This document shows positions 18,943-29,016 of a stretch of DNA of 64,000 nt, in pieces; positions within the stretch are counted from its first letter, which is position 1; each line of letters begins with the position of its first letter. Location of the stretch: NCBI GenBank assembly GCA_964244885.1, contig CAXTKD010000013.1, positions 1 through 64,000 of the forward strand, read 5' to 3'. The position numbers and the translations under genes are program-made. The notes under the pieces were generated by a model. That model saw only the letters and a program-made list of their open reading frames with translations, ran no database searches and was not told where the DNA came from. This DNA comes from CAXTKD01 sp964244885. GTDB taxonomy: Bacteria > Pseudomonadota > Alphaproteobacteria > Sphingomonadales > Sphingomonadaceae.

Positions 18943-20073
18943 GGCCGGGCGGGAGCCCATCGCCGCCTCATAAAGCGCGCGATAGGTGCCGTTCATCGCC
19001 TCGCGAGTAAACTCGGCCGTCACCTTGGCGCGGTTCGCCTCGCCGACCCTGGCGCGAAGCGCGGCGTCGTCGATCAGCGTCGCCAGCGCCTTGCCTAGCG
19101 CGGCTTCATCGCCCCCGCTCGCGAGAAACGGCAGATTTTCCTTAGCGACGATCTCCGCGACGTCTCCCACCGCCGTCGCCGCCGCGGGAAGCCCGGCGGC
19201 CATCGTCTCGACCAGGCTGATCGGGAACTGCTCGCTGTCCGAGGAGAGCGCGAAGATGTCGAACAGGCCGGCGTAGCGCGCCGGATTGGCGAGATAGCCC
19301 GGCATCACCAGCCGCTCGGCGACGCCCTGGGCGGCGGCCTCGGCGCGGATCGCGGCTTCGTCGGGCCCCTCGCCGACGATCACCAGCCGCGCGGGAGTCC
19401 TGGCGACGCGCGTCGCGGCGGCGAAGGCGCGGACGAGGCGGGGGAGGTTCTTCACCGGGCGGAGGCCGGCGAGCGTGCCGACGACGACCTCGCCGGGCCG
19501 CCGCGCGAAACCCGGGATGGCGTCGGGCGCGGGCGGCGTCAGGAAGGCGGCGGCGTCGATGCCGTTCGGGAGGTAGAGGACGCGGCCCGCGGGCTGCTTC
19601 CAGATGTCTCGCGCGATCCGTTCCAGATTGCGCGACGGCACAACTAACCAGGAGGCGGCGGGTAGCGCGAGGCGGCGATAGACGACGCGCGCGGGTTTCT
19701 GCCCGGCGTTCTCGTCGGCGTTGAACCCATCCTCGTGGTGAATGAGCGGCGGGCCACCAAACAGCCGCCGCGCCATCACCGCGTCGACCGCGCCCCAGTT
19801 ATACGTCAGCACCAGATCGAAGCCGCGCATCGCCCGCGCCAGTCCAAGCAAATGCCGGACGCCGCGCCCGCTGAGCGGCGGAAAGCCCGGCGGCTGGAGC
19901 GCCATCGCGACGCCCGGATCGACCAGCTTCGCCGCGCCCAGCGCATCGGGGACGCCCGAGACGACCGTGTGCTCGAAGTCCCGCCCCCAGGCGTTCATCA
20001 GCGAGGCGGCGCGCGCTTCCTTGCCGCCGGCCGCGAAGGTCGAATGGAGATGGAGCAAGCGCGGGCGGGCCAT
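18919..20073 (-). CDS. Glycosyltransferase family 4 (GT-B)
   Basis: 384 residues. N-terminal HLHSTFAAGGKEARAASLMN and C-terminal VVGTLAGLRPVKNLPRLVRAF, VGEGPDE and SSDSEQFPISLVETMAAGLP (the EX7E donor-binding motif) identify a retaining GT4 enzyme that moves a sugar from a nucleotide donor. Start ATG 20073 (MARPRLL); a longer frame upstream is the shadow of the opposite strand. It is divergent from another glycosyltransferase, so the region is a small exopolysaccharide or glycan locus. The C-terminal tail after about residue 375 lies within repeat B2 and is probably not native. Confidence 0.88.
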   Translation of the reverse strand: MARPRLLHLHSTFAAGGKEARAASLMNAWGRDFEHTVVSGVPDALGAAKLVDPGVAMALQPPGFPPLSGRGVRHLLGLARAMRGFDLVLTYNWGAVDAVMARRLFGGPPLIHHEDGFNADENAGQKPARVVYRRLALPAASWLVVPSRNLERIARDIWKQPAGRVLYLPNGIDAAAFLTPPAPDAIPGFARRPGEVVVGTLAGLRPVKNLPRLVRAFAAATRVARTPARLVIVGEGPDEAAIRAEAAAQGVAERLVMPGYLANPARYAGLFDIFALSSDSEQFPISLVETMAAGLPAAATAVGDVAEIVAKENLPFLASGGDEAALGKALATLIDDAALRARVGEANRAKVTAEFTREAMNGTYRALYEAAMGSRPAAPPQPLP

Positions 20074-20187
20074 CCTCCCGGCTTGGCATGCGTATGGGCG
20101 GCGTTCAAGCCGGGCGCGCCTTGACCGCCCGTCGCCCTCTGTTATCCGACGCTTACAGGAACAGGGGACTTTACGCTGCTGCGGGTT

Positions 20188-21327
20188 TTGACATTGGCGA
20201 CCCTGTTCCCGAGCGCGGCGCAGCCCAACCACGGCGTCTTCGTCGAGGGGCAGACGCTGCGTCTGGCGGCGCGGCCCGACGTCGACCTGCGCGTCGTCGC
20301 TCCCGTCGGCATGCCGCCCTTGTTCTCGCGCCACGAGGGCTATCGCGAGCGCGCCGAGCTGCCGCTGTCCGAGATCTGGAAGGGGGTGCCGGTCGAGCGG
20401 CCGCGCTTCGCGATCATCCCAAGCCTCAGCGGGTCCTTCAATCCATGGTCGGTCGCGCGCGCCGTCCGGCCGGTGATCCGCCGCCTGCGCGACGACGGCT
20501 TCGTGCCGGACGTCATCGACGCCGAATTCTTCTATCCCGACGGCCCCGCCGCGATGCGGCTGGCGCGGAGCTTCGGCCTGCCCTTCTCGGTCAAGGCGCG
20601 CGGCGCCGACATCCACTATTGGGGCGCGCGCCCCAATTGCCGGCGGCAGATCCTGGAGGCGGCGAAGCGATCGGCGGGGATGCTCGCGGTGGCGGACTCG
20701 CTGAAGGCCGACATGGGCAAGCTCGGCATGGAGACCGCGAAGATCCGGGTCCACTACACCGGCGTCGACCTCGACAAGTTCACGCCGATGCCGGTCCAGC
20801 CGCGCCACCTGCCGACGGTGGTCAGCCTCGGCGCGCTGATTCCGCGCAAGGGCCACGACCTCGTCATCAAGGCGGTCGCCAAGCTGCCGGGCGTCGAGCT
20901 GCAGATCGTCGGCTCGGGTCCGGAGCGCGACACTCTGATGGCGCTGGCGCGGCAGACCGGGCTCGGCGAGCGCATCCGCTTCCTGGGCGACGTCGCGCAC
21001 GACAGGATTCCCGCCGTCCTCGCCGGCGCCGACGTGATGGCGCTGGCCTCGGCGAGCGAGGGGCTCGCCAACGCCTGGGTCGAGGCGCTGGCCTGCGGCA
21101 CGCCGATCGTCATCCCCGCCGTCGACGGCGCGCACGAGGTCATCGACCGGCCCGAGGCGGGGCGGCTGGTCGAGCGAACGCCGGAAGGCCTCGCCGCCGG
21201 AATCCGCGAGATCCTCGCCAGCCCGCCGCCCCGCGACAAGGTCCGCGCCGCCGCCGAGCGCTTCCGCTGGCAGCGCAACACCGACGCGCTGTTCGCGCAC
21301 CTGAGCGCCTGCGCGGGGAAGGCCTGA
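20188..21327 (+). CDS. Glycosyltransferase family 4, second enzyme
   Basis: 379 residues from TTG 20188. Seen: TLATLFPSAAQPNHGVFVEGQ (typical GT4 start), VSLGALIPRKGHDLVIKAV, IVGSGPERD and SASEGLANAWVEALACGTPIV. The conserved N-terminus really begins two residues earlier (RVLTLATLFPS), and the only good ribosome site (GGAACAGGGGA near 20158-20168) points to a rare CTG start at 20176 or 20179, since no ATG or GTG is in frame after the stop at 20122. It overlaps the next gene by one base (TGATG). Confidence 0.87.
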   Translation: MTLATLFPSAAQPNHGVFVEGQTLRLAARPDVDLRVVAPVGMPPLFSRHEGYRERAELPLSEIWKGVPVERPRFAIIPSLSGSFNPWSVARAVRPVIRRLRDDGFVPDVIDAEFFYPDGPAAMRLARSFGLPFSVKARGADIHYWGARPNCRRQILEAAKRSAGMLAVADSLKADMGKLGMETAKIRVHYTGVDLDKFTPMPVQPRHLPTVVSLGALIPRKGHDLVIKAVAKLPGVELQIVGSGPERDTLMALARQTGLGERIRFLGDVAHDRIPAVLAGADVMALASASEGLANAWVEALACGTPIVIPAVDGAHEVIDRPEAGRLVERTPEGLAAGIREILASPPPRDKVRAAAERFRWQRNTDALFAHLSACAGKA

Positions 21328-23072
21328 TGGCCGGTTTCCACGTCACCCGGATCGACGGCGGCGAGGGCGGGCGGCTGGCGGAGGCGCGCGCCCAGTTCGC
21401 GCGCCACGGCTTCGCCGCACCGACCGAATTCCGCACCGCGACCCACGCCGGCTTCCACGTCCCCTATGTCTTCGGCGGGCCGGAGATGTTCCTGGCGCGG
21501 GGCGATGATTTCATCGCGGCGGCGGGAACGCTCGCCTATCGCGGGCGGCTCGGCGCGGAGGCGCTGTCGGCGCTGCTCGAGGCGTTCGACGGTCCGTTCA
21601 ACGACTGGCGGAGCATCGACGGCCAGTTCGCGCTGCTCGTCCACAAGGCGGGGCGGACCTGGGCGCTCACCGACTATTTCGGCGCCTTCCAGTTCTTCCA
21701 CGACGCTGACTGCCGCACGCTGTCGACCTCCTTCCTCGCGACGGCGCAGGCCTGCCCCAGGCTCAGCCTCAGCACCCAGGGCGTCTACGAGTTCGCCTTC
21801 AACGTCTTCCCGACCGGCAACGACACCGTCCTGAACGAGGTCCGGCGGCTCGGCCCCAACAGCCAGCTGGAAATCGGCGCGGCCGTCACATGGCACGCGG
21901 TGAAGAAGCCGCTCCCCGAGCGAGTCGAGCGGATGAAGCTCGCCGATCGCGTCGCCGCCGAGGCCGAGCGGCTGCGCGCCGTCGTCGCGCCCTTCGTCCA
22001 GGCCTATGGCGACCGAATCCAGTGCCCGCTGTCGGGCGGCATCGATTCACGGCTGGCGCTGGCGCTGCTGCGCGACCAGGGCGTGAAGCCCCACGTCTAC
22101 GTCTACGGCGCCCCCGGCCATCCCGACGTCGAGATCGCGCGCGCCGTCGGCAAGGCCGAAGGCTTCACCGTCGAGGCGTTCGACAAGCGAGCCTGGGCGA
22201 GCATCGAGCCCGACGCGTTCGCCGAGCGGGTCGAGCAGAGCTTCCAGCAGTGCGACGCGCTGATCACCGACGGCGAGCTGTTCGACAACGGCGGCAACGC
22301 CTTCGCGCGCCACGCCCGCCAGGCCGGCGGCCAGCTCGCGGTGTCGGGCGGCTGCGGCGAGGTGTTCCGCAACTTCTTCTATTTGCCCGACCGCCCCTTG
22401 CGCGCCGTCGACGCCGTGCGCTCCTTCTTCACCCGCTTCACCGGCAGCGACACCACCGCGCTGTTCGACCCGCAAGCCTTCGTCGGCGCGATCGAGGCCA
22501 AGGCGCTCGACTGCCTCGAACGCGACGACCGCGAGGAGGTGCTTCAGCGCGTCGTCATCGAGCAGCTCTACCCGCGCCTACGCTGCCGCGCCTTCTTCGG
22601 CCGCGAGATCAGCGTGCTGGCGCGGCAGGGCGCCTATCTGATGCCGTTCTTCGAGCGCCGCGTCGTCGAGCAGGCGATCACCACGCCGATGCCGCTGAAG
22701 AGCTACGGCCGCTTCGAGGCGGCGCTGCTCGCCCATATCGACCCGAGGCTCGCCAGCCACTCCTCGGCCTATGGCCACGCCTTCGACGAGGCGCCGAGCG
22801 CCGGCCACCGGATGTCCGAGCTCGGCTCGCGGCTGCGCCCAACCTGGGCGCGCGCCAAGAGCTACGCGCTCCAGCGCAAGCTCGGCCCGATGGGCGACGA
22901 GCATGGCGGGCTCTTGTCGCCGATCTTCCTCGGCCGCGTGATCGACCTCCACTTCCCGCACATGCGGCGCTTCTTCAGGATGGCCAACATCAACGACAGC
23001 GGCCTCTACCGCCGGATCGCGACGCTCGAATATGTTGCGCAGCATTTCGGGGGGCGGCTCGGCGGCGCCTGA
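21327..23072 (+). CDS. Asparagine synthase-like amidotransferase lacking the N-terminal cysteine
   Basis: 581 residues. The PP-loop SGGIDSR (236-242) and downstream VSGGCGEVFRNF mark an asparagine synthase fold that adenylates a carboxylate. The N-terminal glutaminase-like region (about 1-190) is present in outline (IDGQFALLVHKAGRTWALTDYFGAFQFF) but there is no Cys2 nucleophile; it starts MAGFHV. It may therefore use free ammonia or another nucleophile, as some exopolysaccharide- and peptide-tailoring homologues do. Coupled by a TGATG overlap to the glycosyltransferase, it likely modifies a uronic acid or amino acid on the same glycan. Confidence 0.82.
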   Translation: MAGFHVTRIDGGEGGRLAEARAQFARHGFAAPTEFRTATHAGFHVPYVFGGPEMFLARGDDFIAAAGTLAYRGRLGAEALSALLEAFDGPFNDWRSIDGQFALLVHKAGRTWALTDYFGAFQFFHDADCRTLSTSFLATAQACPRLSLSTQGVYEFAFNVFPTGNDTVLNEVRRLGPNSQLEIGAAVTWHAVKKPLPERVERMKLADRVAAEAERLRAVVAPFVQAYGDRIQCPLSGGIDSRLALALLRDQGVKPHVYVYGAPGHPDVEIARAVGKAEGFTVEAFDKRAWASIEPDAFAERVEQSFQQCDALITDGELFDNGGNAFARHARQAGGQLAVSGGCGEVFRNFFYLPDRPLRAVDAVRSFFTRFTGSDTTALFDPQAFVGAIEAKALDCLERDDREEVLQRVVIEQLYPRLRCRAFFGREISVLARQGAYLMPFFERRVVEQAITTPMPLKSYGRFEAALLAHIDPRLASHSSAYGHAFDEAPSAGHRMSELGSRLRPTWARAKSYALQRKLGPMGDEHGGLLSPIFLGRVIDLHFPHMRRFFRMANINDSGLYRRIATLEYVAQHFGGRLGGA

Positions 23073-23142
23073 ATCCTCCGAGTGAATTTGACTTGCGCTC
23101 AAATCATCGCCATGTTGAGAGTCTTCTGAGGGGAAGATTGTC

Positions 23143-23811
23143 ATGGCGACGCGTGCGTCCGATGTTCGAGTGCGGCGGTACGATCCGGCGGAGACGCGCC
23201 AGCGCGTGCTGGAGGCCGCGAACCGGCTGTTCACCACCAAGGGCTTCGTCGCCACCGGCACCGCCGACATCGCGCGCGCCGCCGACGTCTCCGAAGGCTC
23301 GATCTTCTATCATTTCGGCTCGAAGAAGAAGCTGCTCGAGGAGCTCGGCCGCGCCTATGGCGCGCGCATGGTCGCCGCCATGCAGCACGAGGGCGAGGAC
23401 ATCGCCGACATCGTTCCCGAGCAAGCGGTCCGCCGCGCCTTCGACTATTGCATCGCCAACAAAACCCCCGAGGTTCTCGACGCGCTGGCCGGCGCGAACA
23501 ACAACGGGGACATCGCCGCAAAGGCGACCCACGAGCATTCGCCCGAGACCGAGCCGTTCTACCGCGCGGCGCGCGCCGTCGTCGTCGCCTGGTCGGAGGA
23601 GAATCTGCGCGCCGGCGCCAAACGCTTCGGCGTGACGCTGAACGCCGGAATCGCCGCGTCGCTGATGTACGCCGCCGTGCACGAGGCGGTCGAGATGGTG
23701 ATGGCGCCCGGCATCACCGAGGCGGAGCGCGAACGCGTGATCGAGGAGACGATCCGCTTCGTCGGCTCGGCGGTCTGCCCGCAGCAGCTCGCCGCCCGCG
23801 CCGCCGCCTGA
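23143..23811 (+). CDS. TetR-family regulator
   Basis: 222 residues. The N-terminal helix-turn-helix (TADIARAADVSEGSIFYHFGSKKKLLEEL, about 38-66) is standard TetR; the C-terminal ligand domain is not recognised. It is followed 4 bases later by selO, and its promoter region (23073-23142) is relatively AT-rich (TTGACTTGCG near 23088). What it controls is unknown; autoregulation together with selO is plausible. Confidence 0.9.
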   Translation: MATRASDVRVRRYDPAETRQRVLEAANRLFTTKGFVATGTADIARAADVSEGSIFYHFGSKKKLLEELGRAYGARMVAAMQHEGEDIADIVPEQAVRRAFDYCIANKTPEVLDALAGANNNGDIAAKATHEHSPETEPFYRAARAVVVAWSEENLRAGAKRFGVTLNAGIAASLMYAAVHEAVEMVMAPGITEAERERVIEETIRFVGSAVCPQQLAARAAA

Positions 23812-23815
23812 CGGC

Positions 23816-25240
23816 GTGCCGACCGGCCCGGGCTACCGTCCCGAACAAGCGATCCTGACGCTGGGCGAGGGCTTCTACGACCCTGTCGCCCCTGCCGATT
23901 TCCCAATGGCGCTCCTGCGCTTCCGCAACGACCGCGCCGCCGCGCAGGTCGGGCTCGGCACGCTCGACGACGCCGAATGGATCGCTCACTTCGCGCGCTT
24001 CGAGCCCCTGCCCGGCAGCCTGCCCGAGCCGCTGGCGCTGCGCTACCACGGCCACCAGTTCCGCAGCTACAACCCCGACATCGGCGACGGCCGCGGCTTC
24101 CTGTTCGCGCAGCTCCGCGACGTGTCCGGCCGCCTTATGGACCTTGGCACCAAGGGCTCGGGAACGACGCCCTACAGCCGCTTCGGCGACGGCCGGCTGA
24201 CCCTGAAGGGCGGCGTCCGCGAAGTGCTGGCGACCGAGATGCTGGAGGCGCTGGGCGTCGCGACCTCGCGGACCTTCTCGCTGGTCGAGACCGGCGAGGC
24301 GCTGACGCGCGGCGACGAGCCGTCGCCGACGCGCTCGGCGGTGCTCGTCCGCCTCAACCACAGCCACGTCCGCTACGGCAGCTTCCAGCGCCCCGCGACC
24401 CTCGGCGAGCCGGAGAAGGTCGCGGCGCTTACCGATTATGTGCTGCGGCATTTCGTGCAGCATGACGCGCAGCAAAACGAGCGCTACGCCGCGCTGATGG
24501 ACTATGCCGTGTCCGGCGCCGCCCGCCTCGCCGCCTCGTTCATGGCGGCGGGCTTCGTCCATGGCGTGCTCAACACCGACAATATCAATATCACCGGCGA
24601 AAGCTTCGACTACGGCCCCTACCGCTTCGCGCCGCGCTGGGACCCGGGCTTCACCGCCGCCTATTTCGACCACCACGGCCTCTACAGCTTCGGCCGCCAG
24701 CCCGAGGCGCTGCACTGGAACCTCCAGCAGCTCGCCATCGCGCTGACCGCCGCGTCGCCGGTCGAAAGCCTGATCCCGCCGTTCGCCGACTATCCGGCGC
24801 GCTACGAGGCGGGGCTCACCGCCGCGATGCTCCGCCGCCTCGGCGTCCGCCCGCGCGGCGACGCGCCCGACCTCGCGCTGGTCCAGGCGATCGAGAGCGG
24901 CCTCAAGGCGACCGGCATGCCGCTCGACCGCTTCTGGTTCGACTGGCGCGGCGGCGCGCGGCGCGGGCCGAGCCCGGCCGAGGCGACCTACGCGCTGGCC
25001 GCCTTCGCGCCGTTCATCGCGGCGGTTGCCGATTATCAGCCGGTCGAGGGCGCGACCGCGCATCCCTATTGGTCGGACGCCGAGCCCTGCTCGCTGCTGA
25101 TCGACGAGATCGAGGCGATCTGGGCCGCCATCGCCGAGCGCGACGACTGGCGCCCGTTCCACGACAAGATCGCCGCCATTCGGCGAATGGGCGGGGCGCG
25201 GGCCCTTCGCCCAAGGAGTGACCCTCGTCCCGGGACTTAA
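23816..25240 (+). CDS. selO: SelO-family protein AMPylase
   Basis: 474 residues of the YdiU/SelO pseudokinase family, which transfers AMP from ATP to Ser/Thr/Tyr of proteins under oxidative stress. Seen: FYDPVAPADFP, YHGHQFRSYNPDIGDGRG, DLGTKGSGTTPYSRFGDGR (nucleotide loop) and VHGVLNTDNINITGESFDYGPY, the equivalent of the catalytic/metal-binding segment. GTG start at 23816, 4 bases after TetR. The family also occurs at 480-490 residues, so it is full length. A bacterial C-terminal selenocysteine is not expected and none is seen. Confidence 0.94.
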   Translation: MPTGPGYRPEQAILTLGEGFYDPVAPADFPMALLRFRNDRAAAQVGLGTLDDAEWIAHFARFEPLPGSLPEPLALRYHGHQFRSYNPDIGDGRGFLFAQLRDVSGRLMDLGTKGSGTTPYSRFGDGRLTLKGGVREVLATEMLEALGVATSRTFSLVETGEALTRGDEPSPTRSAVLVRLNHSHVRYGSFQRPATLGEPEKVAALTDYVLRHFVQHDAQQNERYAALMDYAVSGAARLAASFMAAGFVHGVLNTDNINITGESFDYGPYRFAPRWDPGFTAAYFDHHGLYSFGRQPEALHWNLQQLAIALTAASPVESLIPPFADYPARYEAGLTAAMLRRLGVRPRGDAPDLALVQAIESGLKATGMPLDRFWFDWRGGARRGPSPAEATYALAAFAPFIAAVADYQPVEGATAHPYWSDAEPCSLLIDEIEAIWAAIAERDDWRPFHDKIAAIRRMGGARALRPRSDPRPGT

Positions 25241-25269
25241 AGGGCGGCGCCTCGCACCCCGGCAATGCG

Positions 25270-26559
25270 CTAGGTTAGCCGCACCCGAACCGATTCCGCA
25301 TGCGCCGGCAGCCCTTCGGCCTCGGCCAGCGCCACCGCCGCTGGGCCGATCGCCGCCAGCCCGGCCGGCGACACATCGAGCCACGTCGTTCGCTTCATGA
25401 AGTCCGCGACCGACAGCCCCGAGGAAAACCGCGCCCGCCGTCCGGTCGGCAGCACATGGTTCGGCCCGCCGACGTAGTCGCCGACCGCCTCGGGCGTGTG
25501 CCGCCCCAGGAACACCGCCCCGGCGTGGCGCACCTTGTCGAACAGCTTGCGCGGCTCCGCCACCGCCAGCGCCAGATGCTCGGGCGCCAGCCGGTCGATC
25601 AGCGCCGGCGCCTCGTCGAGCGAGCCGAGCAGGATGACCGCGCCATGAGCGTCCCAGCTCGCCCGCGCCGCCTCGCCGGTCGATAGCTTCGGAAGCAACG
25701 CCTCGACCGCCGCCACCGTCGCGTCCGCCAAAGCCGCATCGTTGGTGATCAAAATCGCCTGCGCCGCCGGATCATGCTCGGCTTGGCTCAGCAAGTCCGC
25801 CGCCAGCCACTCCGGCTTGTTGTCGCCATCGGCGACGACAAGGATTTCGCTCGGCCCCGCCACCATGTCGATGCCGACGCGGCCGTAAAGCTGGCGCTTG
25901 GCCTCCGCAACATAGGCGTTGCCCGGCCCGACGATCTTGTCCACCGCGGCGATTCCGCCGGTCCCGAACGCCAGCGCCGCCACCGCCTGAGCGCCGCCGA
26001 TCCGGTAGACCGTGTCCACCCCCGCCAGCCGCGCCGCCGCCAGCACCAGCGGATTGAGCCGCCCGCCCGGCGTCGGCGTCACCATCGCCAGCCGCCTCAC
26101 CCCTGCGACCTTCGCCGGAATGGCGTTCATCAGCACCGACGACGGATAGGAGGCGAGACCGCCCGGCACGTACAGCCCGACCGCGTCGATCGCGTTCCAG
26201 CGATAGCCCGACCGCACGCCGACGTCGTCTGTGTCGTCAGCGTCCACAGGCCGCTGGCGTTCATGGAAGGTGCGGATGCGCTTAGCCGCCAGCTCCAGCG
26301 CCGCCATGAGCTCAGGCTCGATCGACGCGCAAGCGGCGTCGATCGCATCGGCGGTGATCTCCAGACCGATCTCGTTGAGATCGATTCCGTCGAACTTCTT
26401 GGTCAGTCCGGTGACGGCGGCATCGCCGCGCACCCGCACATCCTCGATGATTTCCGCCACAGCGTCGGCCACCGCGACATCCGCCTCACGCCCGGCCTCG
26501 ACCAGCGCGTCGAACGCCGCCGCGAAGCCCGCGTCGCGGCTATCAAGCCGCCGCGGCAT
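25270..26559 (-). CDS. hisD: Histidinol dehydrogenase
   Basis: 429 residues. Last two steps of histidine biosynthesis: NAD-dependent oxidation of histidinol to histidine with a catalytic zinc. Seen: the signature [16 protein letters not shown] with the QAEHDP segment, [16 protein letters not shown] (NAD region) and the C-terminal [14 protein letters not shown] [17 protein letters not shown]. It overlaps hisG by 17 bases and is translated with it. Confidence 0.96.
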   Translation of the reverse strand: MPRRLDSRDAGFAAAFDALVEAGREADVAVADAVAEIIEDVRVRGDAAVTGLTKKFDGIDLNEIGLEITADAIDAACASIEPELMAALELAAKRIRTFHERQRPVDADDTDDVGVRSGYRWNAIDAVGLYVPGGLASYPSSVLMNAIPAKVAGVRRLAMVTPTPGGRLNPLVLAAARLAGVDTVYRIGGAQAVAALAFGTGGIAAVDKIVGPGNAYVAEAKRQLYGRVGIDMVAGPSEILVVADGDNKPEWLAADLLSQAEHDPAAQAILITNDAALADATVAAVEALLPKLSTGEAARASWDAHGAVILLGSLDEAPALIDRLAPEHLALAVAEPRKLFDKVRHAGAVFLGRHTPEAVGDYVGGPNHVLPTGRRARFSSGLSVADFMKRTTWLDVSPAGLAAIGPAAVALAEAEGLPAHAESVRVRLT

Positions 26560-27211
26560 GCTCGTCCGCCGCGCGCCGGAAGCGCTCGATCCAGGGGCCG
26601 ATCTCGCCGGCGCGGGTCTTGAACGCCGCGCGGTTGGCGATCAGCCGCGACGACACCTGCGCGATCACCTCGACCTCGACCAGCCCGTTCTCGGCCAATG
26701 TCTTGCCCGTCGAGACGAGATCGACGATCCGGCTGGTGAGGCCGAGGAGCGGCGCCAGCTCCATCGCGCCATTCAGCTTCACGCACTCCGCCTGCACGCC
26801 TCTGCCTGCAAAATGCGCCCGCGCGACATTGGGATATTTCGTCGCCACCCGCACATGGCTCCACGTCTTGGGGTCGTCGTTGGCGGCCTCTTCGGCGGGC
26901 TCCGCGACCGACAGCCGGCATCGCCCGATGCCGAGATCAACCGGCGCGTAGATCTCCGAAAATCCGAACTCCATCAGCACGTCGTTCCCCGCGATCCCCA
27001 AATGCGCCGCCCCGAACGCCACGAAGGTCGCGACGTCGAACGACCGCACCCGGATCAGCGACAGGCCCGGCACATTGGTCGCGAACTTCAGCGCCCGCGA
27101 ATTGTCGTCGGTGAACGCCGCCACCGGCACGATCCCGGCGCGCGCCAGCACCGGCAGCGCTTCCTTCAGGATGCGGCCCTTGGGCAGCGCGATGATCAGC
27201 TCTTGCGGCAT
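26543..27211 (-). CDS. hisG: ATP phosphoribosyltransferase, short form
   Basis: 222 residues. First step of histidine biosynthesis, condensing ATP and PRPP. It is the short HisG, lacking the C-terminal regulatory domain and therefore expected to need HisZ, which is not in the window. Seen: [26 protein letters not shown] and the PRPP loop region [14 protein letters not shown]. The start is ATG 27211; an in-frame stretch of 16 codons before it looks non-coding. It is first in the hisG-hisD pair. Confidence 0.94.
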   Translation of the reverse strand: MPQELIIALPKGRILKEALPVLARAGIVPVAAFTDDNSRALKFATNVPGLSLIRVRSFDVATFVAFGAAHLGIAGNDVLMEFGFSEIYAPVDLGIGRCRLSVAEPAEEAANDDPKTWSHVRVATKYPNVARAHFAGRGVQAECVKLNGAMELAPLLGLTSRIVDLVSTGKTLAENGLVEVEVIAQVSSRLIANRAAFKTRAGEIGPWIERFRRAADEHAAAA

Positions 27212-27298
27212 GGCTGCGCGCTTAGCGGCGATAAGCCGGGGGAACAAGCAAGCGGACACGGCGACCGAACATCCGCTGGCGTTGGTTGGGGCGCGAGC

Positions 27299-27763
27299 TC
27301 AGAAATCGACGGGCGCGTTGTCGACGACCTCTTTCATGACGAAGAACGTCCGCGTCTGGCGGACGCCGGGCAAGGCGATGAGCTTCTCGCCGTGAATACG
27401 GTTGAAGTCCGCCATGTCCCGAACGCGAACCTTGAGGAAATAGTCGAAATCGCCCGCCACGAGGTGACAGTCGAGGACAAACTTCAGTTTGACGATGGCC
27501 GCTTCGAACGCCGCGAAGCTTTCCGGCGTCGAGCGGTCGAGGACGACCCCGACCATGACCAGCGCGCCGAGATCGAGCTTGTGCGGAGCCACCATCGCCC
27601 GCACCTGCGCGACGAACCCTTCGTTGAAGAGGCGCTGCGTGCGGCGGTGGCAGGTGGCGGGGCTGCTGTTCACCCGCTGCGCCAGCTCCGCGTTCGTGAG
27701 GCGGCCATCCTTTTGCAGAAGGCGCAGTATCTTCAGGTCGGTCGGATCCAACGAAGATCGCAT
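27299..27763 (-). CDS. acdR: Lrp/AsnC regulator, probable AcdR
   Basis: 154 residues. N-terminal helix-turn-helix (DLKILRLLQKDGRLTNAELAQRV and SPATCHRRTQRL), then the RAM effector domain (LVMVGVVLDR, LVAGDFDYFLKVRV, DNAPVDF end). It is divergent from the ACC deaminase gene with 157 bases between. Divergent Lrp-type AcdR controlling acdS is the established arrangement in proteobacteria, hence the name. Direct evidence for the regulatory link is only the gene order. Confidence 0.85.
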   Translation of the reverse strand: MRSSLDPTDLKILRLLQKDGRLTNAELAQRVNSSPATCHRRTQRLFNEGFVAQVRAMVAPHKLDLGALVMVGVVLDRSTPESFAAFEAAIVKLKFVLDCHLVAGDFDYFLKVRVRDMADFNRIHGEKLIALPGVRQTRTFFVMKEVVDNAPVDF

Positions 27764-27920
27764 GGCAGAATCTTCCGATATAAACTGGCTAATAGAAGAA
27801 AGCTTTCGCCTTGATCGGTTTATCTAGACCAACCTCATATGCCACGAAGAAACTCCGGAAGCACCTTTCACCATGTAGATGATATTTATCCCGCATTCAT
27901 CTGTACGCCGGAGACCGACC

Positions 27921-28934
27921 ATGTTGGAGAAGTTCGAACGCTACCCCCTGACCTTCGGGCCGACCGCGATCGAGAAGCTGGAGCGGCTGACCGCTCATCT
28001 CGGCGGGGAGGTGCAGCTCTACGCCAAGCGAGAGGACTGCAATTCCGGACTTGCTTATGGCGGCAACAAACTGCGCAAGCTCGAATATATCATCCCCGAT
28101 GCAATCGCCTCGAATGCGGACACTCTCGTCTCGATCGGCGGCGTACAGTCCAACCATACCCGCATGGTCGCGGCGGTCGCCGCCAAGATCGGCATGAAAT
28201 GCCGCCTCGTCCAGGAGACCTGGGTGCCGCACGAGGATGCCGTTTACGACCGCGTCGGCAACATCATGCTCAGCCGTATCATGGGGGCCGACGTGCAGAT
28301 GGTCGACGACGGCTTCGACATCGGCATCCGCGAGAGCTGGCAGCAGGCGATCGAGGACGTGAAGGCCAAAGGGGGCAAACCTTATGCGATCCCGGCCGGC
28401 GCCTCGGTGCACAAATATGGCGGGCTCGGCTATGTCGGATTCGCCGAGGAGGTGCGCGCTCAGGAACGCGACCTCGGCTTCACCTTTGACTATATCGTCG
28501 TGTGCACGGTCACCGGCTCGACTCACGCGGGCATGGTCGTCGGCTTCGCGGCGGACGGGCGCGAGCGCCGGGTGATCGGCATCGACGCTTCGGCGACTCC
28601 GATGCAGACCAGGGCGCAGGTACTCGATATCGCGCAGAAGACCGCGGCGCTGGTCGAGTTGGGTCGCGAGCTGTCCGAGGACGACGTCGTGCTCGTCGAG
28701 GATTACGCCTACCCGATCTACGGCGTGCCGTCGGAGGAGACCAAAGACGCGATCCGCCTCTGCGCAAGGCTGGAGGGAATGATCACCGACCCTGTCTATG
28801 AGGGCAAGTCGATGCAGGGCATGATCGACCTCGTGCGCAAGGGCTATTTCCCTGCCGGCTCCAGGGTGCTCTACGCCCATCTCGGCGGAGCGCCCGCGCT
28901 CAACGGCTACGGCTACACATTCCGCAATGGATGA
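27921..28934 (+). CDS. acdS: 1-Aminocyclopropane-1-carboxylate deaminase
   Basis: 337 residues (family 337-341). A PLP enzyme cleaving ACC, the plant ethylene precursor, into 2-oxobutyrate and ammonia. Seen: RFERYPL-like N-terminus, K50 in GGNKLRK (PLP lysine), S77, Y267, Y293, E294 and L321. These equal K51, S78, Y268, Y294, E295 and L322 of the studied enzyme; E and L separate true deaminases from D-cysteine desulfhydrases. ATG 27921 is used. The upstream 157 bases, AT-rich for this genome, would hold the AcdR-responsive promoter. Confidence 0.94.
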   Translation: MLEKFERYPLTFGPTAIEKLERLTAHLGGEVQLYAKREDCNSGLAYGGNKLRKLEYIIPDAIASNADTLVSIGGVQSNHTRMVAAVAAKIGMKCRLVQETWVPHEDAVYDRVGNIMLSRIMGADVQMVDDGFDIGIRESWQQAIEDVKAKGGKPYAIPAGASVHKYGGLGYVGFAEEVRAQERDLGFTFDYIVVCTVTGSTHAGMVVGFAADGRERRVIGIDASATPMQTRAQVLDIAQKTAALVELGRELSEDDVVLVEDYAYPIYGVPSEETKDAIRLCARLEGMITDPVYEGKSMQGMIDLVRKGYFPAGSRVLYAHLGGAPALNGYGYTFRNG

Positions 28935-29016
28935 TGGTGGTGAGCCTTCCCCTCAACCTTGCCTTTTTCGCCCCTTTGGCGCAGGGGAGCCGCCGAGACT
29001 CAAATCGGGATGATGA

